Assembly (NCBI GenBank): GCA_964464375.1
Contig: CAYXFU010000058.1
Span: 1-18,053 of the forward strand
Source of the DNA: CAIOZA01 sp964464375
Lineage (GTDB): Bacteria; Bacteroidota; Ignavibacteria; Kapaibacteriales; UBA2268
Reading direction: 5' to 3'
Length of the DNA stretch: 18,053 nucleotides
Both the position numbers and the translations under genes were made by a program. The notes beneath the pieces were generated by a model that worked only from the letters and a program-made list of their open reading frames with translations, searched no databases and was not told the origin of the DNA. Shown in pieces: positions 6,954 to 13,951 of the stretch; within the stretch, counting starts at the first letter, position 1, and each line of letters opens with the position of its first letter.

Positions 6954-6980
6954 TTTTCGGATGTAGAAACAGAAACTTTA
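6954..6980 (-). promoter_or_regulatory. Sigma-28 (FliA) promoter for flagellin
   Basis: On the minus strand TAAAGTTT (6980-6973), an exact sigma-28 -35 element, is followed after 11 bases by TCCGAAAA (6961-6954), close to the consensus GCCGATAA. The leader to the flagellin ATG is about 60 bases and includes the GGAGGT site. This is the usual late-class flagellar promoter and implies a FliA sigma factor elsewhere in the genome. Confidence 0.8.
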
Positions 6981-7167
6981 GCTTTTTTTTAAAATATTTT
7001 TTAATATTTTCTTACATTATCAGCTAAGTCGTTGATTTTTAATAAAAAATAATTTTATTTTATTTTTTTCAAATTAACTAATTATCCACTAATAAACAGA
7101 ACATTTTTGAACATATTTATTATTTGACTAATTTTAACCACCATTTTATTTAAATTTAAGGAAAACT

Positions 7168-7521
7168 ATGTCAGACATTCCAAATATTGATTGGGCTTCT
7201 GAGCTTCCATCTGCTATAACGATCACGGACAAAGATGGAATTATTGTCTATATGAATAATAAATCAGTCGAAACCTTTGCAAATGATGGTGGAAGAGGCT
7301 TAATTGGGCAAAATCTGTTAGATTGTCACAATGAAAATTCTAATCATATTATTAAAAATATTACCGATTCGAAACAGCCAAATGTTTATACCATCGAAAA
7401 GAAGGGCATCAAAAAGCTGATTTATCAATCTCCATACTTTAATGATGGGGTGTTTGCAGGACTTGTTGAGATTTCTATTGTCTTGCCCGACGATATGCCC
7501 CACTTCAACAGAGATAAATAG
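7168..7521 (+). CDS. Stand-alone PAS-domain protein
   Basis: This 117-residue soluble protein is essentially one PAS domain (about residues 10-108) with no output domain. It opens with SAITITDKDGIIVYMNNKSV, the usual first PAS strands. It has the segment GLIGQNLLDCHNENSNHI, and ends with strands around KLIYQSPYFNDGVFAGLVEI followed by LPDDMPHF. The LxDCHxxxSxxII pattern is seen in the PAS modules of DUF438-type and related single-domain proteins; the Cys-His pair could bind a cofactor, but this is unproven. An AAGGA site lies before the ATG. It is divergent from flagellin and faces a repeat-rich spacer, so it seems to be a single-gene unit. Signal and partner unknown. Confidence 0.8.
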   Translation: MSDIPNIDWASELPSAITITDKDGIIVYMNNKSVETFANDGGRGLIGQNLLDCHNENSNHIIKNITDSKQPNVYTIEKKGIKKLIYQSPYFNDGVFAGLVEISIVLPDDMPHFNRDK

Positions 7522-7646
7522 TGTCGTCTCTCAGAACCAAGTGAAGAGTCTAGTTGAATATAATTATCGAATAACGAACACTGAACTCTAAATATCGAAG
7601 TGAAATACAATCAAGAGATTGTCTTTCCTGCTCATGCAGGAATTTA

Positions 7647-7878
7647 TTCTATCTGTAGGGTCACGGCATGCCNNNNNNNNNNNNNNNNNNNNNNNNNNNN
7701 NNNNNNNNNNNNNNNNNNNNNNNNNNNNNNNNNNNNNNNNNNNNNNNNNNNNNNNNNNNNNNNNNNNNNNNNGTGACCTTCCTGAATTATATTTTATTTT
7801 GCAGACAATCAAATAGGCGGACAAGCAGGGATGCTTGTCCTACGATGTATTGGGTAGGTCAATCATCCTTGTTTGACC
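7647..7878. repeat. Palindromic repeat copy A, interrupted by a 100-N gap
   Basis: The copy starts TTCTATCTGTAGGGTCACGG and breaks at 7672 inside the palindrome. N's fill 7673-7772, and the sequence resumes with GTGACCTTCCTGAATTATAT. From there it matches copy B almost base for base through the hairpin GGACAAGCA-GGGA-TGCTTGTCC (7819-7840). It then carries a short insertion relative to copy B before CATCCTTGTTTGACC. A run of exactly 100 N usually marks a gap of unknown size. Confidence 0.85.
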
Positions 7879-7892
7879 AAATATTCTTCTAA

Positions 7893-7948
7893 TTCCAAAG
7901 CTCCTGCTTTGGAAAATTAATTATTATTCCCAAGAAGGATCTTGGGAA
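7893..7948. repeat. Two-hairpin module, copy 1
   Basis: TTCCAAAGC-TCCT-GCTTTGGAA (7893-7914) is followed after 12 bases by TTCCCAAGA-AGGA-TCTTGGGAA (7927-7948). Both stems are perfect. The same two hairpins in the same order and with the same 12-base spacer occur at 15066-15128, so this is a mobile or dispersed composite element and not chance. Confidence 0.8.
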
Positions 7949-7970
7949 CTAGTTGAACTATCTAATGTAT

Positions 7971-8095
7971 TCTATCTTTGTAGGGTCACGGCATGCCGTG
8001 ACCTTCCTGAATTATATTTTATTTTGCAGACAATCAAATAGGCGGACAAGCAAGGATGCTTGTCCTACGAGTAGGTCTAACATCCTTGTTTGACC
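7971..8095. repeat. Palindromic repeat copy B (intact)
   Basis: This intact copy holds a perfect 20-base palindrome at 7984-8003 (GGTCACGGCA and its complement), about 40 bases of AT-rich linker, and the hairpin GGACAAGCA-AGGA-TGCTTGTCC at 8044-8065 followed by TACGA. It is a direct repeat of copy A about 225 bases upstream in these coordinates, the true distance depending on the gap. Confidence 0.85.
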
Positions 8096-8232
8096 CTATT
8101 TAATCATTTTATTCTACTTGCCAGAACCTAATTCAATTTTCATTTTGAAATATACCAGAATAATATAATGTTTCTTTTTCTTTTTTTTATTAACTTTGAT
8201 GTTCGTTTAATTATCGTTTATGGAATAATAAT

Positions 8233-9888
8233 ATGATTAAAATGTTAAGAACACTCATAATCCTTTGCCTAATTAATATAGCAACGTTGAATGCTCAGGA
8301 TGCTTCGTCTATTGGCTCCATCTCCGGTAGCTTCCAGATGGATGCCCAGAGCTACAGCAAAGACTCACTTATCGGTGCTGATGATATTCCTCAAAAAATT
8401 CTATCGAATGCTTATTTGTTCCTAAACTACAGACTCCAGGGATTTACTGCCAATTTGAGATATGAATCATACAATGATCCTATTCTTGGATTCGATCCAA
8501 GGTTGAAAGGCTCCGGATTTGCGTACAGATCTTTCAACTATGCTAACGATTTCATAGATGTTACGGCTGGTAATTTCTACGAACAGTTCGGCAGTGGGAT
8601 GATTTTCCGTTCTTATGAAGAACGTCAGCTTGGGTTCGACAATGCTATGGATGGTGCCCGCGTTAAAGTCAAACCGGGCGATGGAGTAGAAGTAACAGCT
8701 TTAGTCGGCAAGATGCGTTCATTCTGGGTGTCGAGCACAGGCATTGTTCGTGGTGGTGATTTGAATTTGAGTATTAATGAGATGTTCAAAACATTGATGC
8801 CGGAGGATCTTAATCTGTCATTAGGTGGATCTGTTGTCAGCCGCTATCAGTCTGACAATTCTTCATTCCTCAAATTACCAGAAAATGTGTTTGCATATTC
8901 AACCAGACTGAATCTCACGGGAACAACTTTTGCCTTCTCCGGTGAGTATGGCTATAAATATAATGATCCAAATGCTTCGAATAAAAATAGCTATAACCCG
9001 GGTTCCGGACTATATCTGACAGCATCCTACTATCCTGAAGGCTTAGGAATCACAATTAATGCGCACAGACTTGACAATATGGACTTCCGGGCTGACCGCG
9101 AGGCTAAAGGAAGCAATCTAAATATTAACTTTCTGCCACCGCTATCCAAACAGCAAGCTTACAGGCTGATGTCAATGTATCCCTTTGCTACTCAATTGAA
9201 TGGAGAAATAGGCTATCAGGCGGAAGTTACATATAAAATTCCCAAAAGCTTTTTCAATGATAATTACGGAATGGATCTGGGTTTCAACTTCTCTCATATT
9301 TCATCGCTCGACTCAACAAAAATAGATGAATTTACTTATGAGTCTCCATTCTTTAAGTTCGGGAAAAGATTGTATTATCAGGAACTGAATTTTGACTTAA
9401 AAAAGAAATGGAATAAAACCCTTCAGACTAATTTCACTTTTATGAATCAGACCTATGATCGTGATGTCATGGAGAATGAAGGTGCTCCGAAGTATGGCAA
9501 AGTGAATGCTACTGCTTTATGTCTGGAAGTTTATTACAAATTCACTTCTACAAAGCAGTTAAGAATGGAATTCCAGACTATATTCACAAAGCAGGATTCT
9601 GTGCTTGCTGAAGGTGATCTCAAAGAAGGTGATTGGCTATTTGTTCTCGCTGAATACTCAGTATCGCCTCATTGGTTCATATCTTTAATGGACGAATATA
9701 ATTTTAAGAATCCAAATCCTGAGTACCAGATTCATTATTTATCCGGTCAGGTCAGTTATTCAGTCGGAACAACCCAAATCGCATTCGGATACGGCAAGCA
9801 GAGAAGCGGTCTTCTTTGCGTCGGTGGTGTATGCAGACCTGTTCCTGCTTCAAATGGATTCAGACTGAATGTAATAACTTCATTTTAA
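8233..9888 (+). CDS. DUF6029-like outer-membrane beta-barrel protein
   Basis: This 551-residue protein has a signal peptide (about residues 1-21, ending LNAQ) and then alternating aromatic/hydrophobic strands ending in a C-terminal Phe (NVITSF), the mark of a BAM-inserted beta-barrel. The early part FTANLRYESYNDPILGFDPR and the block VTAGNFYEQFGSGMIFRSYE look like the DUF6029 family found in Bacteroidetes relatives, which resembles porin-like proteins. An in-frame ATG at 8242 is an alternative start. It is followed after 36 bases by an Omp28-like lipoprotein gene, a pairing I recall from related genomes, so the two probably form one operon. Function is unknown; the outer-membrane location is well supported. 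Confidence 0.8.
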   Translation: MIKMLRTLIILCLINIATLNAQDASSIGSISGSFQMDAQSYSKDSLIGADDIPQKILSNAYLFLNYRLQGFTANLRYESYNDPILGFDPRLKGSGFAYRSFNYANDFIDVTAGNFYEQFGSGMIFRSYEERQLGFDNAMDGARVKVKPGDGVEVTALVGKMRSFWVSSTGIVRGGDLNLSINEMFKTLMPEDLNLSLGGSVVSRYQSDNSSFLKLPENVFAYSTRLNLTGTTFAFSGEYGYKYNDPNASNKNSYNPGSGLYLTASYYPEGLGITINAHRLDNMDFRADREAKGSNLNINFLPPLSKQQAYRLMSMYPFATQLNGEIGYQAEVTYKIPKSFFNDNYGMDLGFNFSHISSLDSTKIDEFTYESPFFKFGKRLYYQELNFDLKKKWNKTLQTNFTFMNQTYDRDVMENEGAPKYGKVNATALCLEVYYKFTSTKQLRMEFQTIFTKQDSVLAEGDLKEGDWLFVLAEYSVSPHWFISLMDEYNFKNPNPEYQIHYLSGQVSYSVGTTQIAFGYGKQRSGLLCVGGVCRPVPASNGFRLNVITSF

Positions 9889-9924
9889 TTGCGTTAATAA
9901 AATATATAATAGAAAGATAAAACC

Positions 9925-10776
9925 ATGAAAAATAAATTCCTTAAATCGCTTCTCAGTATAGCCTTACTTGCTCTGGCAGTTACATCCTGTGATATTATTG
10001 AAGCCCCCTATACAGAGAAGAATGTCCCGATAGATACAACTAAGACTTCCCGTAGAATAATCATAGAAGAGTACACAGGTTTCCGTTGCGGTAACTGCCC
10101 GGCTGCTTCTGCATTGGCTAAACAGCTCCATGAAACTTATGGAGACAAAATTATTCTCCTTAGCATTCACGCAGGACCTTATGCCCAGCCAAAGGGAACT
10201 CACAAATATGATTTCCGCACGCCTGAAGCCACCGAAATGGACAAATTCTTCGGATGCTCCAATGCTGGCAATCCCAATGGATTGATAAGCCGTTACGGTT
10301 ATTCAACTAATCATATTCTTCGCGACGGAGCTTGGGAAGGTGCCGTTACAAGTCTTCTTAAGATAAAACCAAAAATGACTGTTGACCTCACTAACGAATT
10401 TGATTCTACAACCCAGGAAATTACGGCAACAGTAAAAATTAAATATCTGGAAGCAGGCTCCACCAATGACAACTTGTGCCTTTATATGATCGAAGACAGC
10501 GTTGTTCAGTATCAACTCGATGACCGCCAGCCCAATCCCGAAGTAGAAGACTATGTTCATGATCATGTATTCAGAACTGCTTTAACAGGTACCTGGGGCG
10601 AACAGCTAAGTGCTACTGCACCCACAGCCCTGCAGACAATCGAAAGGACAGTGAAATATATTATTCCTGCAGGTAAGGATTGGAGACTCAGCAAACTAAA
10701 GATTATAGCTTTCGTACACGACAACAACGCAACTTATGAAATATGGCAGGCAGACGTTAAACCGGTGGTTCAGTAG
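9925..10776 (+). CDS. Omp28-like outer-membrane lipoprotein with thioredoxin-like fold
   Basis: This 283-residue protein carries a lipoprotein signal peptide with lipobox VTSC, the lipidated Cys being residue 22. Residues about 43-150 match the Omp28 family: IIIEEYTGFRCGNCPAASAL contains a CxxC pair (Cys55, Cys58) at the end of the first thioredoxin-like strand, followed by the typical helix. The C-terminal half (about 155-283) is a beta-rich domain with repeated strands such as TQEITATVKIKYL. Omp28 was described from Porphyromonas; the redox role of CxxC is plausible but unproven. It lies 36 bases after the barrel gene. A frameshifted zinc-finger gene follows. Confidence 0.85.
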   Translation: MKNKFLKSLLSIALLALAVTSCDIIEAPYTEKNVPIDTTKTSRRIIIEEYTGFRCGNCPAASALAKQLHETYGDKIILLSIHAGPYAQPKGTHKYDFRTPEATEMDKFFGCSNAGNPNGLISRYGYSTNHILRDGAWEGAVTSLLKIKPKMTVDLTNEFDSTTQEITATVKIKYLEAGSTNDNLCLYMIEDSVVQYQLDDRQPNPEVEDYVHDHVFRTALTGTWGEQLSATAPTALQTIERTVKYIIPAGKDWRLSKLKIIAFVHDNNATYEIWQADVKPVVQ

Positions 10777-10810
10777 AAAGTAGAAAGTTAAAAGTATAAA
10801 GTATGTTATT

Positions 10811-11040
10811 ATGATGAAAAATCATAAATGCCAGATTTGTGGGGGGAATTTTGAACCCGGCTTTACAACTATCAGTAAAGATACCGATACCAATCTAATT
10901 GTTTTTCGTAAGGTACCGGCATTAATCTGTTCAAATTGCGGTGCAGAATAATTGAAGATGAATTTCTGACTAAAATTGAAAGGAAATTATCTAAACGAAA
11001 AGATGAGTCTGAACAGATTGAGATCCTTGCATACTCTTGA
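10811..11040 (+). pseudogene. YgiT-type zinc-finger protein gene, broken by a one-base frameshift
   Basis: Reading from ATG 10811 (or 10814) gives 46 residues with the YgiT-type zinc finger: KCQICGGNF near the start, FRKVPALICSNCGAE near the end, i.e. two CxxC pairs around the conserved VPA. The frame then meets TAA at 10949. Leaving out nothing but adding one base there restores a frame that reads IEDEFLTKIERKLSKRKDES and on to EQIEILAYS before TGA at 11038-11040, which is the expected C-terminal helix of the family after GAEY. So one base appears to be missing from a Tyr codon at 10949-10950. Intact relatives are often antitoxins or regulators beside RelE-like or MqsR-like toxins; no toxin is seen here. 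It may be a true pseudogene or a sequence error. Confidence 0.75.
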
Positions 11041-11087
11041 AGTTAAAAGTTTGTAAAGTTCATAAAGTTTGTAAAGTTATAAAGTGA
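11040..11087. repeat. AAAGTT low-complexity repeat
   Basis: A string of short units of the form (a/g)TAAAGTT(n)..., for example GTTTGTAAAGTTCATAAAG, fills the spacer before the FISUMP gene. Similar units occur at 10775-10805 after the Omp28 gene and at 12004-12031 after the FISUMP gene. They are unlike the hairpin repeats elsewhere in the window and look like a separate simple-repeat class. Confidence 0.6.
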
Positions 11088-11093
11088 TAAATT

Positions 11094-11993
11094 ATGAAAA
11101 AAGCACTTATCGTCATTAGCATCATTTTTTGCTCTGCTTATCTCTATTCAGCAGAGCCTCTGGTCAGATTCTATCTTCAGGATGGAAGCTCGAAGCAGTT
11201 TAATATCAGCGATATTGACAGCTTGAATGTAATTGATAAAAAGAACAACTATGTAATGCGAATCCATTTTCAGGACACGCTGGTTGCCTATTATCCAACA
11301 GAAATAATCGGAAGTATCAAATTTGAAAAAGATAGCGCAACAAGGGACATACTTAATGTATATATCTTTTCATATCCCAAAAGCTATATAATGAGTTCAA
11401 TCGATAGTGTCGTATTTATTATTGATAAATATCAACCCCTAACAATTGGCTCTCAGGTCTGGATGCTCAAAAACCTCAATGTAGATCATTTCAGGAATGG
11501 AGACTCATTTCCGGAAGTAAGAGATTCGATCGAGTGGATAAATCTTAAAACCGGGGCTTGGTGTTTCTTCAAGAATGATCCAGCAATGGGTGCAATATAT
11601 GGTAAACTATATAATTGGTATGCTGTCAATGATCCTCGAGGATTAACTCCGGAAGATTGGCATGTACCGAGTTATACTGAATGGGAAGAATTAAGTGAAT
11701 TTTTAGGTGGGGAAAGCGTTGCTGGTGGTAAGCTAAAAGAAACCGGAACATCTCACTGGCTTAACCCAAACGAAGGTGCAACAAATAATAGTGGCTTTTC
11801 CGCTCTCCCAGGCGGTCACCGCAACTACGATGGTATATCCCTCGGTATTGGTGCCAGCGTTAATTGGTGGTCTTCTACGGAGTACGGTAAGGCAAACGCG
11901 TGGGGCAGAAGCTTGTACTATAGTTACTCCATCTCATTCCCGAACAGTTTTAGTATGGTAAATGGCTTTTCTGTTCGTTGCGTCAAGGATTGA
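11094..11993 (+). CDS. Secreted FISUMP-domain protein
   Basis: This 299-residue protein has a signal peptide (about 1-20), an N-terminal region (23-112) with three short repeats of the type ..ISDIDSLNV, ..TEIIGSIKF and ..MSSIDSVVFI, and a FISUMP domain (about 116-299). The domain is recognisable from QVWMLKNLNVDHFRNGD, KLYNWYAVNDPRGLTPEDWH, VPSYTEWEELSEFLGG, NNSGFSALPGGHRN, WWSSTEY and the last strand GFSVRCVKD. FISUMP (Fibrobacter succinogenes major paralogous domain) proteins are surface or secreted proteins of unknown role, related in fold to C-type-lectin-like/formylglycine-enzyme domains. No T9SS sorting domain is present. No Shine-Dalgarno site is evident; an AAAGTT repeat lies directly upstream. 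Confidence 0.88.
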   Translation: MKKALIVISIIFCSAYLYSAEPLVRFYLQDGSSKQFNISDIDSLNVIDKKNNYVMRIHFQDTLVAYYPTEIIGSIKFEKDSATRDILNVYIFSYPKSYIMSSIDSVVFIIDKYQPLTIGSQVWMLKNLNVDHFRNGDSFPEVRDSIEWINLKTGAWCFFKNDPAMGAIYGKLYNWYAVNDPRGLTPEDWHVPSYTEWEELSEFLGGESVAGGKLKETGTSHWLNPNEGATNNSGFSALPGGHRNYDGISLGIGASVNWWSSTEYGKANAWGRSLYYSYSISFPNSFSMVNGFSVRCVKD

Positions 11994-12003
11994 GAGTCTT
12001 AAT

Positions 12004-12031
12004 TGTTTGTAAAGTTAGAAAGTTTAAAGTA
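12004..12031. repeat. AAAGTT low-complexity repeat, short copy
   Basis: GTTTGTAAAGTTAGAAAGTT and a following TAAAGTAAA lie in the 74-base spacer between the FISUMP and histidine-kinase genes, the same unit type as at 11040-11087. Confidence 0.5.
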
Positions 12032-12067
12032 AATTAGATTTTTCAAGCACTTTAATTTCGAAAAAAC

Positions 12068-13165
12068 ATGCAAAATTTAGACATTTATCACCTTTTGTTA
12101 GATGAATCTAGCGATCCGATTTTTAGTTTTTATCCGGATGGAACTTATAGGTATGTTAATAATGCTTTTGCCGGACCCTTCGGCAAAACCCCTAAGGATA
12201 TCATAGGCAAAAAGATCTGGGATATTTTCCCTCAGGACGAAGCAGATAAACGCTTCGCAGTTGTCAAGAAAGTTTTTGGAACCGGTGAAGAAGTTTCGTT
12301 CGAAGTTCGCGTTCCTCAACCTGCTTTGGATAAATATTATCTTACAACTGTCAAACCGATCAAAAATGATGCAGGCGAAGTCATTACAATTATATGTATT
12401 TCCAAAGAAATAACTGAGCGAAGACGTATTGAAGAAGAACTAAAGCATAAAAATGAAGAATTAAGTGCCCTCAATGCCACAAAGGATAAATTCTTTATGA
12501 TTGTTGCGCATGATCTGAAGAATCCTCTGGGTAATTTCAGAGACATTACCCGTTTGATGCGTGATTCGTACAGCGAATTCACAAATACCGAGAAGCGTCA
12601 TTTTCTGGATCTGATGGTCAGATCTGCAAATAATCTCTATTCTTTCTTCGAAACTCTTCTGCTATGGTCAAACTCTCAAAGGGGAATAATTCCTTTCTAT
12701 CCTGTTGTTATTCCAATTAAAACAATGGTGGACGATGTTTTCAAAAGCTTAGCTTCGCAGTCAGATGCTAAGAAACTGAGCTTAATAAACATTATTCCCG
12801 ACAGCATTTTTATTACTGCCGATCCAAATATGATCAATACAATCCTCAAGAATTTAATATCTAATTCTATAAAATTCACTAGGGATGAAGGTCAGATCTC
12901 TGTTAATATATCAGAGGCAGAAGATATTATAACTTTTTCAGTTGCCGATACTGGCGTAGGAATTAAGAAAGAAATACACGATAAACTTTTTAAAATAGAA
13001 TCAAACGTTACTACACCGGGCACAAACAAGGAAAAAGGAATGGGATTGGGCTTAGTGATATGTAAAGAGTTTGTTAAAAAGCATGAAGGTGAAATCTGGT
13101 TCGAAACCAAGACCGGCAAAGGGACTACGTTCTTCTTTACAATTAAAAACCAAAAGAATGGTTAA
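12068..13165 (+). CDS. Soluble PAS-domain sensor histidine kinase
   Basis: This 365-residue protein has no signal peptide or membrane helix, so it senses a cytoplasmic signal. A PAS/PAC domain occupies about residues 5-118 (DPIFSFYPDGTYRYVNNAFA, GKKIWDIFP). A short coiled coil (ERRRIEEELKHKNEELSAL) leads to a HisKA domain with the H-box FFMIVAHDLKNPLG, the phospho-accepting His being residue 148. The HATPase domain shows the N-box NLISNSIKF (262-270), G1 box DTGVGI (294-299) and G2 box GMGLGL (324-329). All catalytic parts are intact. No response regulator is adjacent, so the partner is encoded elsewhere. No obvious Shine-Dalgarno site. Confidence 0.93.
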   Translation: MQNLDIYHLLLDESSDPIFSFYPDGTYRYVNNAFAGPFGKTPKDIIGKKIWDIFPQDEADKRFAVVKKVFGTGEEVSFEVRVPQPALDKYYLTTVKPIKNDAGEVITIICISKEITERRRIEEELKHKNEELSALNATKDKFFMIVAHDLKNPLGNFRDITRLMRDSYSEFTNTEKRHFLDLMVRSANNLYSFFETLLLWSNSQRGIIPFYPVVIPIKTMVDDVFKSLASQSDAKKLSLINIIPDSIFITADPNMINTILKNLISNSIKFTRDEGQISVNISEAEDIITFSVADTGVGIKKEIHDKLFKIESNVTTPGTNKEKGMGLGLVICKEFVKKHEGEIWFETKTGKGTTFFFTIKNQKNG

Positions 13166-13382
13166 TACTTTTAATACTTAGTTGCAATCCAATCATTTCT
13201 GGGCAACAGAATTCTATTTTCTGGATTCCCAACTTCGTGTGTATTGAGCCTAATAAAGTATTACCAAGACTTGAAAAAACGTTCTGATTTTTCATTTGTG
13301 ATTAATTGATAAAAACACTAAAACGACTCCTAATTTGTTACTATTAAATCCTGATTGTTTAAACCAAATTATATCTAAGATT

Positions 13383-13925
13383 ATGAGTAAATTAATATCA
13401 ATTCTATCGAAAGAAGATATTCTTCTCGAATACCGCGACAATCCCATTGGGCAATTGCTGGAGTTTCATAATCTTAACAAACCGCTGGAAGGTTATAAAT
13501 CTGCCAAACTGCTCATTGGTATGTGCATGGACAATCGAAAACATCTGCATGTGCCGGATAACTTTGCTTTTATAATTCGCACCGGTGGTGCCAATCTCAG
13601 ATACAGCGAGTTTAAAGTATCCTATGCGATATCAGTCGGTGGGGTCCGTCATATCGCTCTGATTGGACATAACCACTGCGGGATGGTTAATCTTATAGCA
13701 CGTAAAGATCAGTTCATCAATGGAATGGTTGAGGCGACCGGATGGGACAGGGATCAGGCTGAAGATCACTTTCTGCATTTTGCTCCAATGTTCGAAATCG
13801 GCAATGAAACAGATTTCATACTGAGTGAAACTAAGCGTCTGCGGCTGCGTTATCCAAAGATTATAATTGCACCAATGCACTATAAAGTTGAAGACAATAA
13901 GTTATATTTAATTGATGAAAATTGA
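13383..13925 (+). CDS. Beta-class carbonic anhydrase
   Basis: This 180-residue protein should interconvert CO2 and bicarbonate. The beta-class zinc ligands and catalytic dyad are in place: CMDNR gives Cys48, Asp50 and Arg52, and GHNHCGM gives His96 and Cys99. The segment VPDNFAFIIRTGGANL matches the region after the first motif. I chose the ATG at 13383; a longer frame opens with TTG at 13335 but adds 16 unlikely residues. It is somewhat short for the family (often 190-230), and the usual CxDSR is CMDNR. No signal peptide, so cytoplasmic. The beta-lactamase gene follows after 26 bases on the same strand and could be co-transcribed. Confidence 0.88.
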   Translation: MSKLISILSKEDILLEYRDNPIGQLLEFHNLNKPLEGYKSAKLLIGMCMDNRKHLHVPDNFAFIIRTGGANLRYSEFKVSYAISVGGVRHIALIGHNHCGMVNLIARKDQFINGMVEATGWDRDQAEDHFLHFAPMFEIGNETDFILSETKRLRLRYPKIIIAPMHYKVEDNKLYLIDEN

Positions 13926-13951
13926 TAATTTAAATAATTTTAAGGAATAGA

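Larger units (their letters stand above)
7522..8232. other. Repeat-rich intergenic spacer with assembly gap
   Basis: About 710 bases without a credible gene. In order it holds: a short hairpin TTCCTGC-TCAT-GCAGGAA (about 7625-7642); a broken repeat copy containing 100 N; a two-hairpin module; a second, intact copy of the same repeat; and an AT-rich stretch leading to the gene at 8233. TAACTTTG at 8191-8198 matches the -7 element of Bacteroidetes promoters, but no clear TTTG box is found 19-21 bases upstream. Open frames here only translate repeats or N's. Confidence 0.8.

Noticed and set aside
7588..7892. Several open frames crossing the 100-N gap
   Set aside because: They exist only because N's contain no stop codons; the flanks are palindromic repeats.
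7647..8095. CRISPR array
   Set aside because: Only two long, nearly identical copies with different internal hairpins and no regular spacers; no cas genes.
11776..11961. Plus-strand frame inside the FISUMP gene
   Set aside because: Out-of-frame reading of a recognised domain without a ribosome site.
12068..13925. Two-component operon including the carbonic anhydrase
   Set aside because: About 217 bases separate the kinase stop from the carbonic anhydrase ATG and no response regulator is present.
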